DNA of 64,000 nt from Chitinophagales bacterium (GCA_017303415.1 JAFLBJ010000001.1:2046001-2110000); one strand, 5' to 3'. Counted from the first letter of the stretch, positions 25,774 to 35,189 are shown. Translations and numbers: made by a program. Notes: generated by a model from the letters alone, not told the origin.

Positions 25774-27609
25774 TTATTCAACGGTCACCGATTTAGCCAG
25801 GTTACGGGGTTTGTCCACATCCAATCCTTTGGCTACACCAATATAGTAGGCCAGGAGTTGAAGCGGGATCGTACTCAGCATCGGGGCTACGATCTCATCG
25901 GCAGCCGGCACCCACATGACATCATCACAAAGCGAGGCGGTATCCAGATCTCCTTCATTGACCACGGCGATCACTTTTCCTTTTCGGGCTTTGATCTCCT
26001 GCATATTGCTCACCACTTTTTCATGGTAGGAATCACGTGTGGCGACAAAGACCACTGGCAGGTGTTCGTCCACAAGGGCTATTGGGCCGTGTTTCATTTC
26101 AGCGGCCGGATAGCCTTCGGCATGGATATACGATATCTCTTTTAATTTGAGTGCTCCTTCCAAAGCCACCGGAAAATTATATCCTCGACCGAGATAGAGA
26201 AAATCATTCGCGTCTTTATATTTTTCTGCCAGTTGTTTTACGCTGGCGGATAACTCCAGCGCCTTGGTCACTTTCTCAGGAATGGCATGGAGTTCGTTGA
26301 CAAGGTGAAGATATCGCTCCTCCGAAATGGTTCCTTTTTCTTTTCCCAATTTCAGGGCTACCATCGTAAGTACAGCCAACTGGGCGGTGAAAGCTTTTGT
26401 GGAAGCCACCCCGATCTCAGGACCGGCATGGGTATAAGCACCTGTTTGCGAAGCGCGGGCAATGGAAGAACCCACCACATTAACGATTCCAAAGATCAAT
26501 GCGCCCTGCTCTTTCGCTTTTTCTATAGCCACCAGGGTGTCGGCTGTTTCACCACTTTGGGAAATAGCCATGATCACATCACCTGGTCTTATAACCGGAT
26601 TGCGATACCTGAATTCAGAAGCATATTCTACCTCCACCGGGATGCGGCAAAGTTCTTCGAATATATATTCGGCTACCAGACCGGCATGCCAACTGGTGCC
26701 ACAGGCAATGACGATGATACGGTCAGCATTTTTTAATTTATCAAGCTCTTTTTCCACACCGGCCATGGTGATCGTTCCTGTTGCCGGGTCAAGCCGACCG
26801 CGAAGACAGTCATAGATGGTATCCGGCTGTTCAAAGATCTCTTTGAGCATGAAATGTTCATATCCGCCTTTTTCAATAGCAGCTAATTCAAGATCCAGTT
26901 TTTGTACATAGGGGGTTACCTTTTCATTCCCGAGATTTTTCAGGATCAGTTCATCGGGTTTAACGATGGCCAGTTCATAGTCGTTCACATAGACCACCTC
27001 TTTGGTATATTCCAGCATGGGGGTGGCGTCGGAGCCAAGAAAATGTTCGCCTTTACCTATACCGATCACCAGCGGACTTCCTTTGCGTGCAGCAATGATG
27101 GTCTCCGGATCTTTTTCATCGATCAGGAGAATCACATAGGCGCCGGTGACCCTTTTTAACGCGATCCGGACAGCCTCTTCCAGCCCACATTCATTGTTCT
27201 TTTGAATCTCTTCAATGAAATTCAACAGCACCTCGGTATCCGTGTCACTGTGAAAAATATATCCTTTGTTAGAAAGCTCTTTTTTGATCTGGGCATAATT
27301 TTCAATGATTCCGTTGTGGATCATGGCCAGTCTTCCGGAAGCAGAGCGGTGCGGATGGGCATTTCGGTCAGAAGGTTCACCATGGGTGGCCCAACGCGTA
27401 TGACCAATTCCAGTGTGTGCATGAACGTCTTTTCCGATCAGGGTTTCTTCCAGATCGGCCACCTTTCCTTTTTTCTTATAGACTTTCAGTTCCTTGTTTT
27501 GCAACGCAACACCGGTGCTATCATAGCCCCGGTATTCCAGGCGCTTTAATCCTTTGATGATGATCGGGTAGGCTTCGCGGGGGCCTGTGTAACCAACGAT
27601 TCCGCACAT
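25774..27609 (-). CDS. glmS: glucosamine--fructose-6-phosphate aminotransferase
   Basis: A 611-residue enzyme making glucosamine-6-phosphate from fructose-6-phosphate and glutamine, the entry to peptidoglycan and LPS amino sugars. The N-terminal glutaminase domain starts MCGIVGYTGPREA with nucleophile Cys after Met removal. Two SIS domains follow (GTSWHAGLVAEYIFEEL, ISQSGETADTLVAI, GRGYNFPVALEGALKLKE). It ends in PRNLAKSVTVE as the family does. No glmS ribozyme is visible upstream, as expected outside Firmicutes. Confidence 0.98.
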   Translation of the reverse strand: MCGIVGYTGPREAYPIIIKGLKRLEYRGYDSTGVALQNKELKVYKKKGKVADLEETLIGKDVHAHTGIGHTRWATHGEPSDRNAHPHRSASGRLAMIHNGIIENYAQIKKELSNKGYIFHSDTDTEVLLNFIEEIQKNNECGLEEAVRIALKRVTGAYVILLIDEKDPETIIAARKGSPLVIGIGKGEHFLGSDATPMLEYTKEVVYVNDYELAIVKPDELILKNLGNEKVTPYVQKLDLELAAIEKGGYEHFMLKEIFEQPDTIYDCLRGRLDPATGTITMAGVEKELDKLKNADRIIVIACGTSWHAGLVAEYIFEELCRIPVEVEYASEFRYRNPVIRPGDVIMAISQSGETADTLVAIEKAKEQGALIFGIVNVVGSSIARASQTGAYTHAGPEIGVASTKAFTAQLAVLTMVALKLGKEKGTISEERYLHLVNELHAIPEKVTKALELSASVKQLAEKYKDANDFLYLGRGYNFPVALEGALKLKEISYIHAEGYPAAEMKHGPIALVDEHLPVVFVATRDSYHEKVVSNMQEIKARKGKVIAVVNEGDLDTASLCDDVMWVPAADEIVAPMLSTIPLQLLAYYIGVAKGLDVDKPRNLAKSVTVE

Positions 27610-27681
27610 AGAAGACGTATTAGGTGGTTAAAATGGAGGATATTCAATTTGCTTGCAAAGGTCATAAAAAGGAACCACAAA

Positions 27682-29076
27682 TCAAAGGAGAATGCCTCCG
27701 AGCATAACTGAGGCAAAACCGAAATAGATCAGTAGACCAGTAACGTCTACCAGAGTAGCCACAAAGGGCGTGGAAGAAGCAGCCGGGTCGGCTCCAAAAC
27801 GTTTGAGTAAAAGGGGAAGCATGGAACCCATCAATGTCCCCCACATCACAATTCCTACGAGAGACAAGCCGATAGTAAAAGCAATGCGGAGATAATGCAC
27901 TCCAAATGTATCCGATAAAAAATGCCAGGCGGTGATCACGGCGATACCCATCAGGCATAGCACGGCACCCAGGAGCAATCCGCTGATGATCTCCCGGCGC
28001 ATGATTTTCCACCAATCGCCAATCGTGACCTCACCCAGGGCCATGGCTTGAATCACCAGGGTAGATGCCTGGGAGCCACTGTTCCCTCCACTTGAAATGA
28101 TCAGGGGAATAAATGTTGCCAGGATAACCACCTTGGCTATTTCATCCTGGAACTGTTGCATGGCGGAAATGGTGATCAACTCGCCGATAAACAGGATCAT
28201 CAGCCAAATGATCCTTTTCTTGAACATCCCCAAAACAGAGGTTTCCAGATAAGGTTGGTCAAGCGCCTGTGTACCCCCGATCTTTTGTACGTCTTCAGAG
28301 AATTCCTCACTCGCTACCCACAGTACATCATCAATGGTCACAATGCCCAATAGTTTATTGCTGTTACTTACAACGGGCAAGGCCACCCGGTTATTCATCT
28401 TAAAGGCCTCATAAGCCATTTCCTGGTCTTCAAAAACATTCAGGGAGATCACCCGGTCATCCATCAATTCACTTACTTTCTTATCGGGTGGATTAAGAAG
28501 GAATTCGCGGATCCGGATATCATCCAGGAGTTCACCTTTATTGTTAATCACATAGATCACATCAATGGTCTCCGAGTCTTTTCCCACCCGGCGTATCGTA
28601 TCCAGTACCTCGGCAATGGTATCATCCACATAAACGTACACATAATCGGGGGTCATTAACCGGCCCACACTGTTATCGGGGTAACCCAGTAGGGATAGCG
28701 TAATCTTTCTTTCCTCCGGATCAAGGAGCTTGATCAGTTCCCGCACCACATTACTGGGGAGCTCTTCCAAAAAGTCGGTCCGGTCATCCGCTGGCAGTTC
28801 ATTGAGCAACTCAGCGGTCTTGGAGGGAGGAAGTTCCTGAATGATCCTTTTTTGTGTAGGAAATTCAAGGATCTTGAACACTTTGGCGGCACGGTGCACA
28901 CTCATCCCAGCGATGATCTGCTCATCAAATTCCGCATACTCATATACCAGATCGGCCACTTCACTGATATTCTGGTGATCCAGGAATTCCCGGATCGCGA
29001 GCTTATCTTCAGTTTCAATAATGGCTTCAAACTGCTCTTTCAAACCAATATTTTCCTGTTCAAGTTCCAATGACAT
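27682..29076 (-). CDS. mgtE: magnesium transporter MgtE
   Basis: A 464-residue Mg channel. MgtE N domain (about 30-140, with PADDRTDFLEELP), a CBS pair (about 145-265, MTPDYVYVYVDDTIAEVL and MDDRVISLNVFEDQEMAYEA) and five membrane helices from about 290, including the pore signature SSGGNSGSQASTLVIQAMAL. It is an inner-membrane protein. The ATG is four bases downstream of a perfect -7 box, so the transcript looks leaderless. Confidence 0.97.
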   Translation of the reverse strand: MSLELEQENIGLKEQFEAIIETEDKLAIREFLDHQNISEVADLVYEYAEFDEQIIAGMSVHRAAKVFKILEFPTQKRIIQELPPSKTAELLNELPADDRTDFLEELPSNVVRELIKLLDPEERKITLSLLGYPDNSVGRLMTPDYVYVYVDDTIAEVLDTIRRVGKDSETIDVIYVINNKGELLDDIRIREFLLNPPDKKVSELMDDRVISLNVFEDQEMAYEAFKMNNRVALPVVSNSNKLLGIVTIDDVLWVASEEFSEDVQKIGGTQALDQPYLETSVLGMFKKRIIWLMILFIGELITISAMQQFQDEIAKVVILATFIPLIISSGGNSGSQASTLVIQAMALGEVTIGDWWKIMRREIISGLLLGAVLCLMGIAVITAWHFLSDTFGVHYLRIAFTIGLSLVGIVMWGTLMGSMLPLLLKRFGADPAASSTPFVATLVDVTGLLIYFGFASVMLGGILL

Positions 29077-29080
29077 GGAT

Positions 29081-29088
29081 CAAATTTA
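29081..29088 (-). promoter_or_regulatory. -7 box of mgtE, leaderless spacing
   Basis: TAAATTTG on the minus strand, then ATCC, then ATG. It shares a 31-base intergenic region with the divergent SET gene promoter. Confidence 0.65.
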
Positions 29089-29095
29089 CAACACT

Positions 29096-29103
29096 TATTT
29101 TTG
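29096..29103 (+). promoter_or_regulatory. -7 box of the SET-domain gene, leaderless spacing
   Basis: TATTTTTG, then CCCC, then the ATG at 29108. Its position decides the start codon in favour of 29108. Confidence 0.65.
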
Positions 29104-29107
29104 CCCC

Positions 29108-29491
29108 ATGCTCCTTTCCTGCCTGTATATTGACCAATCTGAAAACATGGGTCGTGGTGTCTTTACCAGTGAAGCCATAGACCGGGACACCATCATAGAG
29201 GTTTCACCTGTAATTGTCATGACCGGTGAAGAAAGAAAATGGCTCGATAAAACGAGTCTCCATGACTATATTTTTGAATGGGGAAAGGAAAAGGACCACT
29301 GTTGCATGGCGATGGGTTATGTTCCCGTATATAATCATTCTTATCGTTCGAATTGCGAATATGAAATGAATTTTGAAGAAAAAACCATTCAGATCAAAAC
29401 GGTCCGAAATATTTCCCCGCATGAAGAGTTGTTCATCAACTATAACGGCAATTGGAATGACGCTACACCTCTTTGGTTTGACGCCAAATAA
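29108..29491 (+). CDS. SET domain protein
   Basis: A 127-residue protein consisting almost only of a SET domain, the S-adenosylmethionine-dependent lysine methyltransferase fold. The core motifs are visible: MGRGVFTSEAI near the N-terminus, VYNHSYRSNCEY (equivalent to NHSxxPN) and PHEELFINYNGNW (equivalent to GEELxxxY). Upstream ATGs exist in frame (29075) but lie before the -7 box. No pre-SET or post-SET cysteines are visible. The substrate protein is unknown. It is divergent from mgtE. Confidence 0.88.
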   Translation: MLLSCLYIDQSENMGRGVFTSEAIDRDTIIEVSPVIVMTGEERKWLDKTSLHDYIFEWGKEKDHCCMAMGYVPVYNHSYRSNCEYEMNFEEKTIQIKTVRNISPHEELFINYNGNWNDATPLWFDAK

Positions 29492-29494
29492 AAA

Positions 29495-29513
29495 TCCCCA
29501 GCGGGGCCGGGGA
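29495..29513. terminator. terminator hairpin between SET and CHRD genes
   Basis: TCCCC-9-GGGGA, with internal pairing of the GC-rich loop. On the minus strand it is followed by ATTTTTATTT, so it mainly ends the CHRD gene. Confidence 0.7.
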
Positions 29514-29551
29514 CTCTTATATTGATGATTGTGTGTGTGCGAAAGGAGGCC

Positions 29552-30055
29552 TTAGAATTCGATCTGTCCGCGGATCTCTCCGGTAGGACGTGCCTGAGTT
29601 ACGATATTCACATAATATTTTCCGGCCAGCAGGTCATCTTCTTTGATTACCACCCCATCAACCAGCAGGGTTCCGGAGTAGGTACCAGCGGCACCTCTGG
29701 CGGCACTGGTGGACCAGAGCACCTGGGCTACACCACTTGCATAGGTACCCAATGGTGGAGGAAGTGCTACCGTACCGCGACTGGCCAAACCATGGATATT
29801 GGCAGCTACAGCAGGTCCACTCAAACCACTCCAGTTAAAGGTATAGGTAAGGGTCTTGGTCGCTTTGCTATAAACCAGGTCAAGTGTTCCGGTACCGGCA
29901 GATGTATTGGCTGGAACAGATTGAGCGCCATTGATGATCACACCTTTGGCTCTTACTATATCATTGGTATCATTTTGCGTATCACGATCGCAGGAACTCA
30001 GGATCAGCAGAAGGGAAAAAGAAGAAAGTAAAGCAGTTAGTTTTGGTCCTCTCAT
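29552..30055 (-). CDS. CHRD domain lipoprotein
   Basis: A 167-residue lipoprotein (signal MRGPKLTALLSSFSLLLILSSC, written here in two parts: MRGPKLTALLSS and FSLLLILSSC, Cys22). The mature part is one CHRD domain, first described in chordin, with its typical GTGTLDLVYSKATKTLTYTF strand and the C-terminal PTGEIRGQIEF motif. Function in bacteria is unknown. A longer frame with 16 more codons exists but would bury the signal peptide. Confidence 0.88.
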   Translation of the reverse strand: MRGPKLTALLSSFSLLLILSSCDRDTQNDTNDIVRAKGVIINGAQSVPANTSAGTGTLDLVYSKATKTLTYTFNWSGLSGPAVAANIHGLASRGTVALPPPLGTYASGVAQVLWSTSAARGAAGTYSGTLLVDGVVIKEDDLLAGKYYVNIVTQARPTGEIRGQIEF

Positions 30056-30127
30056 GTTAGTTCTTATTTGGCATAAAAATAAGAAGTTTTTGATATTGAC
30101 CAATTTTTAATGCAAATAGCAGGGTTG

Positions 30128-30222
30128 GAATTATTAATTAATAATTATTGATTATCAGACAAATTATCCCAAGCCAAGATATCTTATAAATAATTAATAA
30201 TCAATAACTTATAATAAATCAA
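30128..30222. repeat. heptad inverted repeat, family E (TATTRAT)
   Basis: The left arm (about 30131-30160) has words TATTAAT, TAATAAT, TATTGAT, TATCAGA. The right arm (about 30183-30220) has ATAAATA, ATTAATA, ATCAATA, ACTTATA, ATAAATC, mostly reverse complements. It lies at the 3' end of mutS. Confidence 0.7.
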
Positions 30223-30237
30223 CTCCCATTGGTCTGA

Positions 30238-32856
30238 CTATTTCAGCAGATTCTTGATTTCCTGCAATTTCAGCAGTGCCTCGACGGGAGTCAGGCGATT
30301 GATATCCGTGCTTTCGAGAATTGTCCGGATAGTTTGGAAGGTTTCGGTATGGGCATCAAAAATGGAAAGTTGCAAACGTTCCTGTCCTGGACCGTTCAGG
30401 TCTTTTAATTTTTCAGCAGGTGCCGGATGGCCACTCAGGTGTTTATCTTCTAATTGGGCCAGGATCTCATTGGCCCGGTTGATCAGCGAAGGGGGCATTC
30501 CCGCCATTCGGGCCACATGGATACCAAAGCTGTGGGTGCTGCCGCCCGGGGCGAGTTTTCGGAGAAAGAGAATGCGGTTTCCTACCTCTTTATTAGTGAT
30601 ATGGAAATTCTTTACCCTGACCAGTTTTTCTTCCAATTCATTCAACTCATGATAATGGGTGGCGAAAAGGGTAAAAGGCCGGTGGGGTGATTCGTGCAGG
30701 TGTTCGGCAATGCTCCAGGCAATGGAGATACCATCGTAGGTGGAAGTGCCCCTACCGATCTCATCCAATAATACCAGACTTCTGGGAGTGAGGTTATTGA
30801 TGATACTGGCGGTCTCATTCATTTCCACCATAAAGGTCGATTCGCCGCCACTCAGGTTGTCAGATGCGCCTACCCGGGTAAATATCTTATCGGTCAGCGG
30901 AATACTGGCAGCGGCCGCTGGTACAAAACTTCCGGTATGCGCCAATAACACGATCAGGGCAGTCTGGCGCAAGAGGGCACTTTTACCACTCATGTTGGGA
31001 CCGGTCAGAATGATCAGCTGTTGTTTCGTTTTATCCAGGATAAGATCATTGCTTACATAGGTTTCACCGGCAGGAAGCTGTCTTTCAATCACCGGATGAC
31101 GGCCTTCGCGGATATCCAACTCTGCTCCATCGTGTAATACCGGTTTGCGGAATTGAAACTGCAATGCATTTTGGGCAAAGGCACACATACAATCCAGGTT
31201 GGCAAGGATGTGCGCGTTTGCCTGTATTGGTTGTAAATAATCCTGCAATTCAGTGACCAGCCCTTCGAATATGGCAGTCTCCAGACCAAGTATTTTTTCC
31301 TCGGCTCCGGTGATCTTTTCTTCATATTCCTTCAATTCCGGCGTGATATAACGCTCGGCATTGGTCAGGGTTTGCTTTCGGATCCAGGAGGCAGGTACTT
31401 TGTTTTTATGTGCGTTGGTTACTTCGAGATAATAACCAAAGACATTGTTGAAGGCGATTTTTAAAGAAGAAATTCCTGTTTCCTGTGCTTCTTTTTGCTG
31501 CAGGCTGGCCAGGTATTCTTTTCCGTTATGAGCTATGGATCGCAGTTGATCCAGTTCGGCATGTATGCCAGCCTGAATCATCCCGCCTTTGGCAGCGAGG
31601 GCAGGGGGATTATCAACGATCTCCCTGAAAATTTTCTCCGCGATAAAAGGACATGGGTTAAGCGCATCGCCCAATCTTTTTAAGTATTCACTGGTGGAGC
31701 TCAGGCAAACCTGTCGGATCGATTCCACTTGTTTCAATCCTCTTCCCAGTTGTAACACTTCCCGTGGATTGATCTTTTTCATCGGAACTTTGGAGATCAA
31801 ACGTTCAATATCTCCGCAGGCTTTGATGTGTTGATATAACCGGTTACGGGTTTCCGTATCCTTCACCAGGTATTCCACCAGATTGAGTCTTTCCTGGATC
31901 TTCTGGATATCCCGCAAGGGAAAAACCAGCCAGCGACGGAGAAGCCGGGCACCCATGGGAGAAACAGTGGTATCGATGACATCCAGCAGGGTAGTGGCAT
32001 TCTCGTTGGAACGGTGAACCAGTTCGAGGTTACGGATCGTAAACCTGTCCATCCATAAAAAATCCTCCCGGTCGATCCGTTGAAGGGAACTGATGTGTTG
32101 GAGATTGGGATGTTCGGTATCCTTTAGATAGTGCAGGACAGCACCGGCCGCAACCAATCCTTCTTGCAGATCCTCCACCCCAAAACCTTTGAGTGAATGT
32201 GTCTGAAAATGCTTGAGCAGGGTATCAATACCATAGGTCGGCGTAAAGATCCATTCATCCAGGGTATAATTATACATTTTCCCGCCAAACTGTTCGCGGA
32301 ATAACTTTTGTTTATGCCGCTGAAAGACCACTTCGGCAGGTTTAAAACCCTGTAGTAGTTTATCCGCATAATCCCTGTCGCCTTCAGCGATCAGGAATTC
32401 TCCGGTGGAAATATCCAGAAAAGCCAGTCCATATCGATCATTTTCAGCAAAATGAACCCCGGCGAGGAAGTTATTGCTGTGGTGTTCCAGCAATTTGTCA
32501 TTGGTGGCTGTTCCCGGGGTTACCATTTCAGTCACCCCTCTTTTCACGATCCCCTTGGCCAGTTTGGGGTCTTCCAACTGGTCGCAAATGGCCACCCGGT
32601 ATCCGGCTTTGACCAGTTTGTGCAGATAGGTATCCAACGCATGATGCGGGAATCCAGCTAATTCGGAGGACGAAGCCGCTCCATTGTTTCTTTTGGTCAG
32701 GGTAATTCCAAGTACCTGGGCAGCGATCACAGCATCGGGGCCAAAGGTTTCATAGAAATCCCCAACCCGGAACAAGAGGATTGCATCCGGGTATTTTTGT
32801 TTGATGGCCCGGTGCTGCTGCATCAAGGGAGTATCTGATGTTTTGGCTTTACTCAT
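30238..32856 (-). CDS. mutS: DNA mismatch repair protein MutS
   Basis: An 872-residue mismatch sensor. Residues GDFYETFG near 32-39 contain the Phe-x-Glu mismatch-reading motif. The ATPase domain shows Walker A GPNMSGKSALLRQ, LDEIGRGTSTYDG (Walker B) and FATHYHELNELEE. The ATG at 32856 is chosen because homologues begin near MSKAK and because a -7 box lies ten bases upstream of it; the open frame upstream of that is not expected to be translated. The stop is followed by the family E repeat. Confidence 0.97.
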   Translation of the reverse strand: MSKAKTSDTPLMQQHRAIKQKYPDAILLFRVGDFYETFGPDAVIAAQVLGITLTKRNNGAASSSELAGFPHHALDTYLHKLVKAGYRVAICDQLEDPKLAKGIVKRGVTEMVTPGTATNDKLLEHHSNNFLAGVHFAENDRYGLAFLDISTGEFLIAEGDRDYADKLLQGFKPAEVVFQRHKQKLFREQFGGKMYNYTLDEWIFTPTYGIDTLLKHFQTHSLKGFGVEDLQEGLVAAGAVLHYLKDTEHPNLQHISSLQRIDREDFLWMDRFTIRNLELVHRSNENATTLLDVIDTTVSPMGARLLRRWLVFPLRDIQKIQERLNLVEYLVKDTETRNRLYQHIKACGDIERLISKVPMKKINPREVLQLGRGLKQVESIRQVCLSSTSEYLKRLGDALNPCPFIAEKIFREIVDNPPALAAKGGMIQAGIHAELDQLRSIAHNGKEYLASLQQKEAQETGISSLKIAFNNVFGYYLEVTNAHKNKVPASWIRKQTLTNAERYITPELKEYEEKITGAEEKILGLETAIFEGLVTELQDYLQPIQANAHILANLDCMCAFAQNALQFQFRKPVLHDGAELDIREGRHPVIERQLPAGETYVSNDLILDKTKQQLIILTGPNMSGKSALLRQTALIVLLAHTGSFVPAAAASIPLTDKIFTRVGASDNLSGGESTFMVEMNETASIINNLTPRSLVLLDEIGRGTSTYDGISIAWSIAEHLHESPHRPFTLFATHYHELNELEEKLVRVKNFHITNKEVGNRILFLRKLAPGGSTHSFGIHVARMAGMPPSLINRANEILAQLEDKHLSGHPAPAEKLKDLNGPGQERLQLSIFDAHTETFQTIRTILESTDINRLTPVEALLKLQEIKNLLK

Positions 32857-32866
32857 ACGGTGGCGG

Positions 32867-32874
32867 CAAAAATA
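32867..32874 (-). promoter_or_regulatory. -7 box of mutS
   Basis: TATTTTTG on the minus strand, ten bases before the ATG. It rules out starts further upstream. Confidence 0.6.
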
Positions 32875-32918
32875 AGGAAGTGGGGCGGGAGTCATCTTGG
32901 AACAGGGTAATATTTGTG

Positions 32919-32926
32919 TATTTTTG
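32919..32926 (+). promoter_or_regulatory. -7 box of the CotH-like gene
   Basis: TATTTTTG, 50 bases before the ATG at 32977. Confidence 0.5.
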
Positions 32927-32976
32927 CCTGTTGACCCGTTCCGTACATCATACGCCGGGTTTTTAAATACTGCTAT

Positions 32977-34611
32977 ATGAAAAAGGGTCTGATCTTTCTG
33001 GCATCACTGGGCTGGTCTCTGCTGTCGTTAAGCCAATCCGTCAATCTGACGAGTTCCAATCTTCCCATCATTGTCATCAATACACAAGGCGTGGAAATTC
33101 CCGATGATCCCAAGATTCCGGCAGATATGGGGATCATTTATAATGGACCCGGATTGGTGAATCATATGTCTGATCCATTCAACCATTATAACGGAAAAAT
33201 AGGCATTGAGATCAGGGGAAAATCTTCCCAGAGTTTTCCAATGAAATCCTATTCCGTGGAATTGCAGGATGCTACCGGAAATGATATAGAACAGGCGCTG
33301 TTGGGTATGCCAAAGGAAGCCGACTGGGTATTGTATGCACCGTATACGGATAAAACCCTTATGCGGAATTTTCTGGCCTATACCATTAGCCGCGAAATGG
33401 GAAATTATGCATCGCGTTGCCGCTATGTGGAAGTCGTGTTGAATGGTGATTACCGCGGCGTGTATATTCTGGAAGAAAAAATCAAAAGAGGTTCGGGCCG
33501 ATTGCCCATTACAAAAATGGGGAATGCGGATAATTCGGGTGACGCAGTGACCGGAGGTTATATTTTTAAAATTGATAAAAAGGACCCGGATGAACAAAGC
33601 TGGATTTCCTATTTCAAACCGACAGAAAATCCGAATCGCCAGATTGAATTCATATATGAATATCCAAAGAGTGAGAATGTCACCAACGCCCAGAAAATAT
33701 ACCTGCAGAGCTATGTTGACAGTTTTGAAAGAGCGTTGAATGGCGCCAATTACCAGGACCCCGATCTGGGCTATCGCAAATATGCGGATGTAGCTTCCTT
33801 TATTGACTTTTTTATTGTGAATGAGGTAAGCCGGAACGTGGATGGATATCGCCTCAGTTCGTATTTTCATAAGGACCGTGATAGCAAAGGAGGAAAACTC
33901 AAGGCCGGGCCGGTATGGGATTTTGACCTTGGATTTCGTAACGCCGACTATTGTAGTGGTGCCGCGGTGGATGGTTGGAGTTTTCGGTTCAATACAATAT
34001 GCCGTGATGATTATTGGCTCGTCCCATTCTGGTGGGACCGGCTGATGACGGATTCTTCCTTTTCCTCCTCCCTGCGCTGCCGATGGAAAAACCTCCGTGC
34101 CGGATCGTTGAATGAGCAACGTTTATTCTTTCTGATCGACTCCGTAAATGCCTTACTCGGTGAAGCCAATGTGCGCCATTTCCAACGCTGGCCGATCCTG
34201 GGCCAATATATTTGGCCCAATCCAAGTCCGATCCCCACCACCTATGCAGGAGAGATCACCACCTTAAAACAATGGTTGGGGCAACGCCTTGCCTGGATCG
34301 ATCAAAATATACCCAATACCGGATCCTGTTTCGACTGGCCCTCAAATAAACCGGGTACTATTGAAGTACAGGTCTATCCCAATCCATTCAAAAATCCTCC
34401 CTCTATTAAAGTGACCGCCAAAGAAGACCAGGTGCTTCAGACGGAAGTATTTGACCTTTATGGACGTAAAGTTTTCAATGCTCAGTTGAATGTGCTTAAA
34501 GGGTTCAATTTCTTACCGGTGCCTTTGGACCGGTATCCTTCGGGTCTCTATATCCTCCGGATCAGGAATGGTGCAGGAGAATCGGCCACCTTCAAACTTA
34601 TGCGTCAATAA
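32977..34611 (+). CDS. CotH kinase family protein with T9SS sorting domain
   Basis: A 544-residue secreted protein. Signal peptide (MKKGLIFLASLGWSLLSLS) then a CotH domain, the atypical kinase fold known from Bacillus spore coat, with GKIGIEIRGKSSQSFPMKSY, VLYAPYTDKTLMRNFLAY, RYVEVVLNGDYRGVYILEEK and WDFDLGFRN. The last 80 residues are a T9SS type A domain (VQVYPNPFKNPPSIKV, DLYGRKVF, YPSGLYILRI). So a kinase-like enzyme is probably displayed on the cell surface or released. Target and activity are unknown. Confidence 0.92.
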   Translation: MKKGLIFLASLGWSLLSLSQSVNLTSSNLPIIVINTQGVEIPDDPKIPADMGIIYNGPGLVNHMSDPFNHYNGKIGIEIRGKSSQSFPMKSYSVELQDATGNDIEQALLGMPKEADWVLYAPYTDKTLMRNFLAYTISREMGNYASRCRYVEVVLNGDYRGVYILEEKIKRGSGRLPITKMGNADNSGDAVTGGYIFKIDKKDPDEQSWISYFKPTENPNRQIEFIYEYPKSENVTNAQKIYLQSYVDSFERALNGANYQDPDLGYRKYADVASFIDFFIVNEVSRNVDGYRLSSYFHKDRDSKGGKLKAGPVWDFDLGFRNADYCSGAAVDGWSFRFNTICRDDYWLVPFWWDRLMTDSSFSSSLRCRWKNLRAGSLNEQRLFFLIDSVNALLGEANVRHFQRWPILGQYIWPNPSPIPTTYAGEITTLKQWLGQRLAWIDQNIPNTGSCFDWPSNKPGTIEVQVYPNPFKNPPSIKVTAKEDQVLQTEVFDLYGRKVFNAQLNVLKGFNFLPVPLDRYPSGLYILRIRNGAGESATFKLMRQ

Positions 34612-34630
34612 GCCCACCCAATGGGTTGGC
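34612..34630 (+). terminator. terminator of the CotH gene, next to the following promoter
   Basis: GCCCACCC-AAT-GGGTTGGC with one mismatch, followed by CCTTTATCTTT. The T-rich tail doubles as the -7 region of the next gene. Confidence 0.55.
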
Positions 34631-34634
34631 CCTT

Positions 34635-34642
34635 TATCTTTG
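34635..34642 (+). promoter_or_regulatory. -7 box of the RNA methyltransferase, leaderless spacing
   Basis: TATCTTTG, then CGCC, then the ATG at 34647. Confidence 0.65.
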
Positions 34643-34646
34643 CGCC

Positions 34647-35189
34647 ATGCGAAAAAGGACCATGGAAGAGTTGGGTCGAAAATCGGTGGAGGAGTTCCGG
34701 GAATCCCGGAAAAATCCGGTAATTGCCGTTTTAGAGAATGTACGGAGCGGCTACAATGTGGGTAGTTTGTTTCGAACCGGTGATGCTTTTTTACTCGAAG
34801 CCATTTATATCTGTGGTTATTCTCCATATCCTCCCCATAAGGAAATTCGCAAAACAGCCCTTGGGGCTGAAGATACCGTGAGCTGGAAACATTTTAAAAC
34901 AGCAACCGAGGCTGTCCATGAATTGAAAGAAATGGGTTACCGGGTCTTTGCGGTGGAGCAAACGGAGAATAGTATCCCGCTGCAAAAGGCAGAGTTTGAC
35001 CCCATGGAAAAAATCGCGGTCATTTTTGGAAATGAAGTGACCGGTGTGGAGCAATCCACTATTTCCCTCTGTGAAGGAACGATAGAAATTCCTCAGTGGG
35101 GGATGAAACATTCGCTCAATATCGCTACCGCAGCAGGGGTGGTGTTGTGGGAGTTGGTGCGCAAACGCGTGAAAGAAGAAAATACCTAA
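34647..35189 (+). CDS. SpoU/TrmH family RNA 2'-O-methyltransferase
   Basis: A 180-residue SPOUT methyltransferase. The three family motifs are visible: VLENVRSGYNVGSLFRTGDA, IAVIFGNEVTGVE and IEIPQWGMKHSLNIATAAGV, which form the trefoil knot and SAM pocket. No substrate-binding L30e domain is present, as in TrmH or small SpoU proteins. Either tRNA or rRNA could be the target. The start is fixed by the -7 box four bases upstream; an in-frame codon at 34626 precedes the box. The stop TAA is inside the heptad D repeat. Confidence 0.92.
   Translation: MRKRTMEELGRKSVEEFRESRKNPVIAVLENVRSGYNVGSLFRTGDAFLLEAIYICGYSPYPPHKEIRKTALGAEDTVSWKHFKTATEAVHELKEMGYRVFAVEQTENSIPLQKAEFDPMEKIAVIFGNEVTGVEQSTISLCEGTIEIPQWGMKHSLNIATAAGVVLWELVRKRVKEENT

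Noticed and set aside
27610-27681. glmS ribozyme upstream of glmS
   Set aside because: The gap is only 72 bases and shows none of the ribozyme core; this element is restricted to Firmicutes.
33028-34119. 363-codon open frame antisense to the CotH gene
   Set aside because: It lies fully within a gene with clear domains on the other strand and shows no recognisable protein features.
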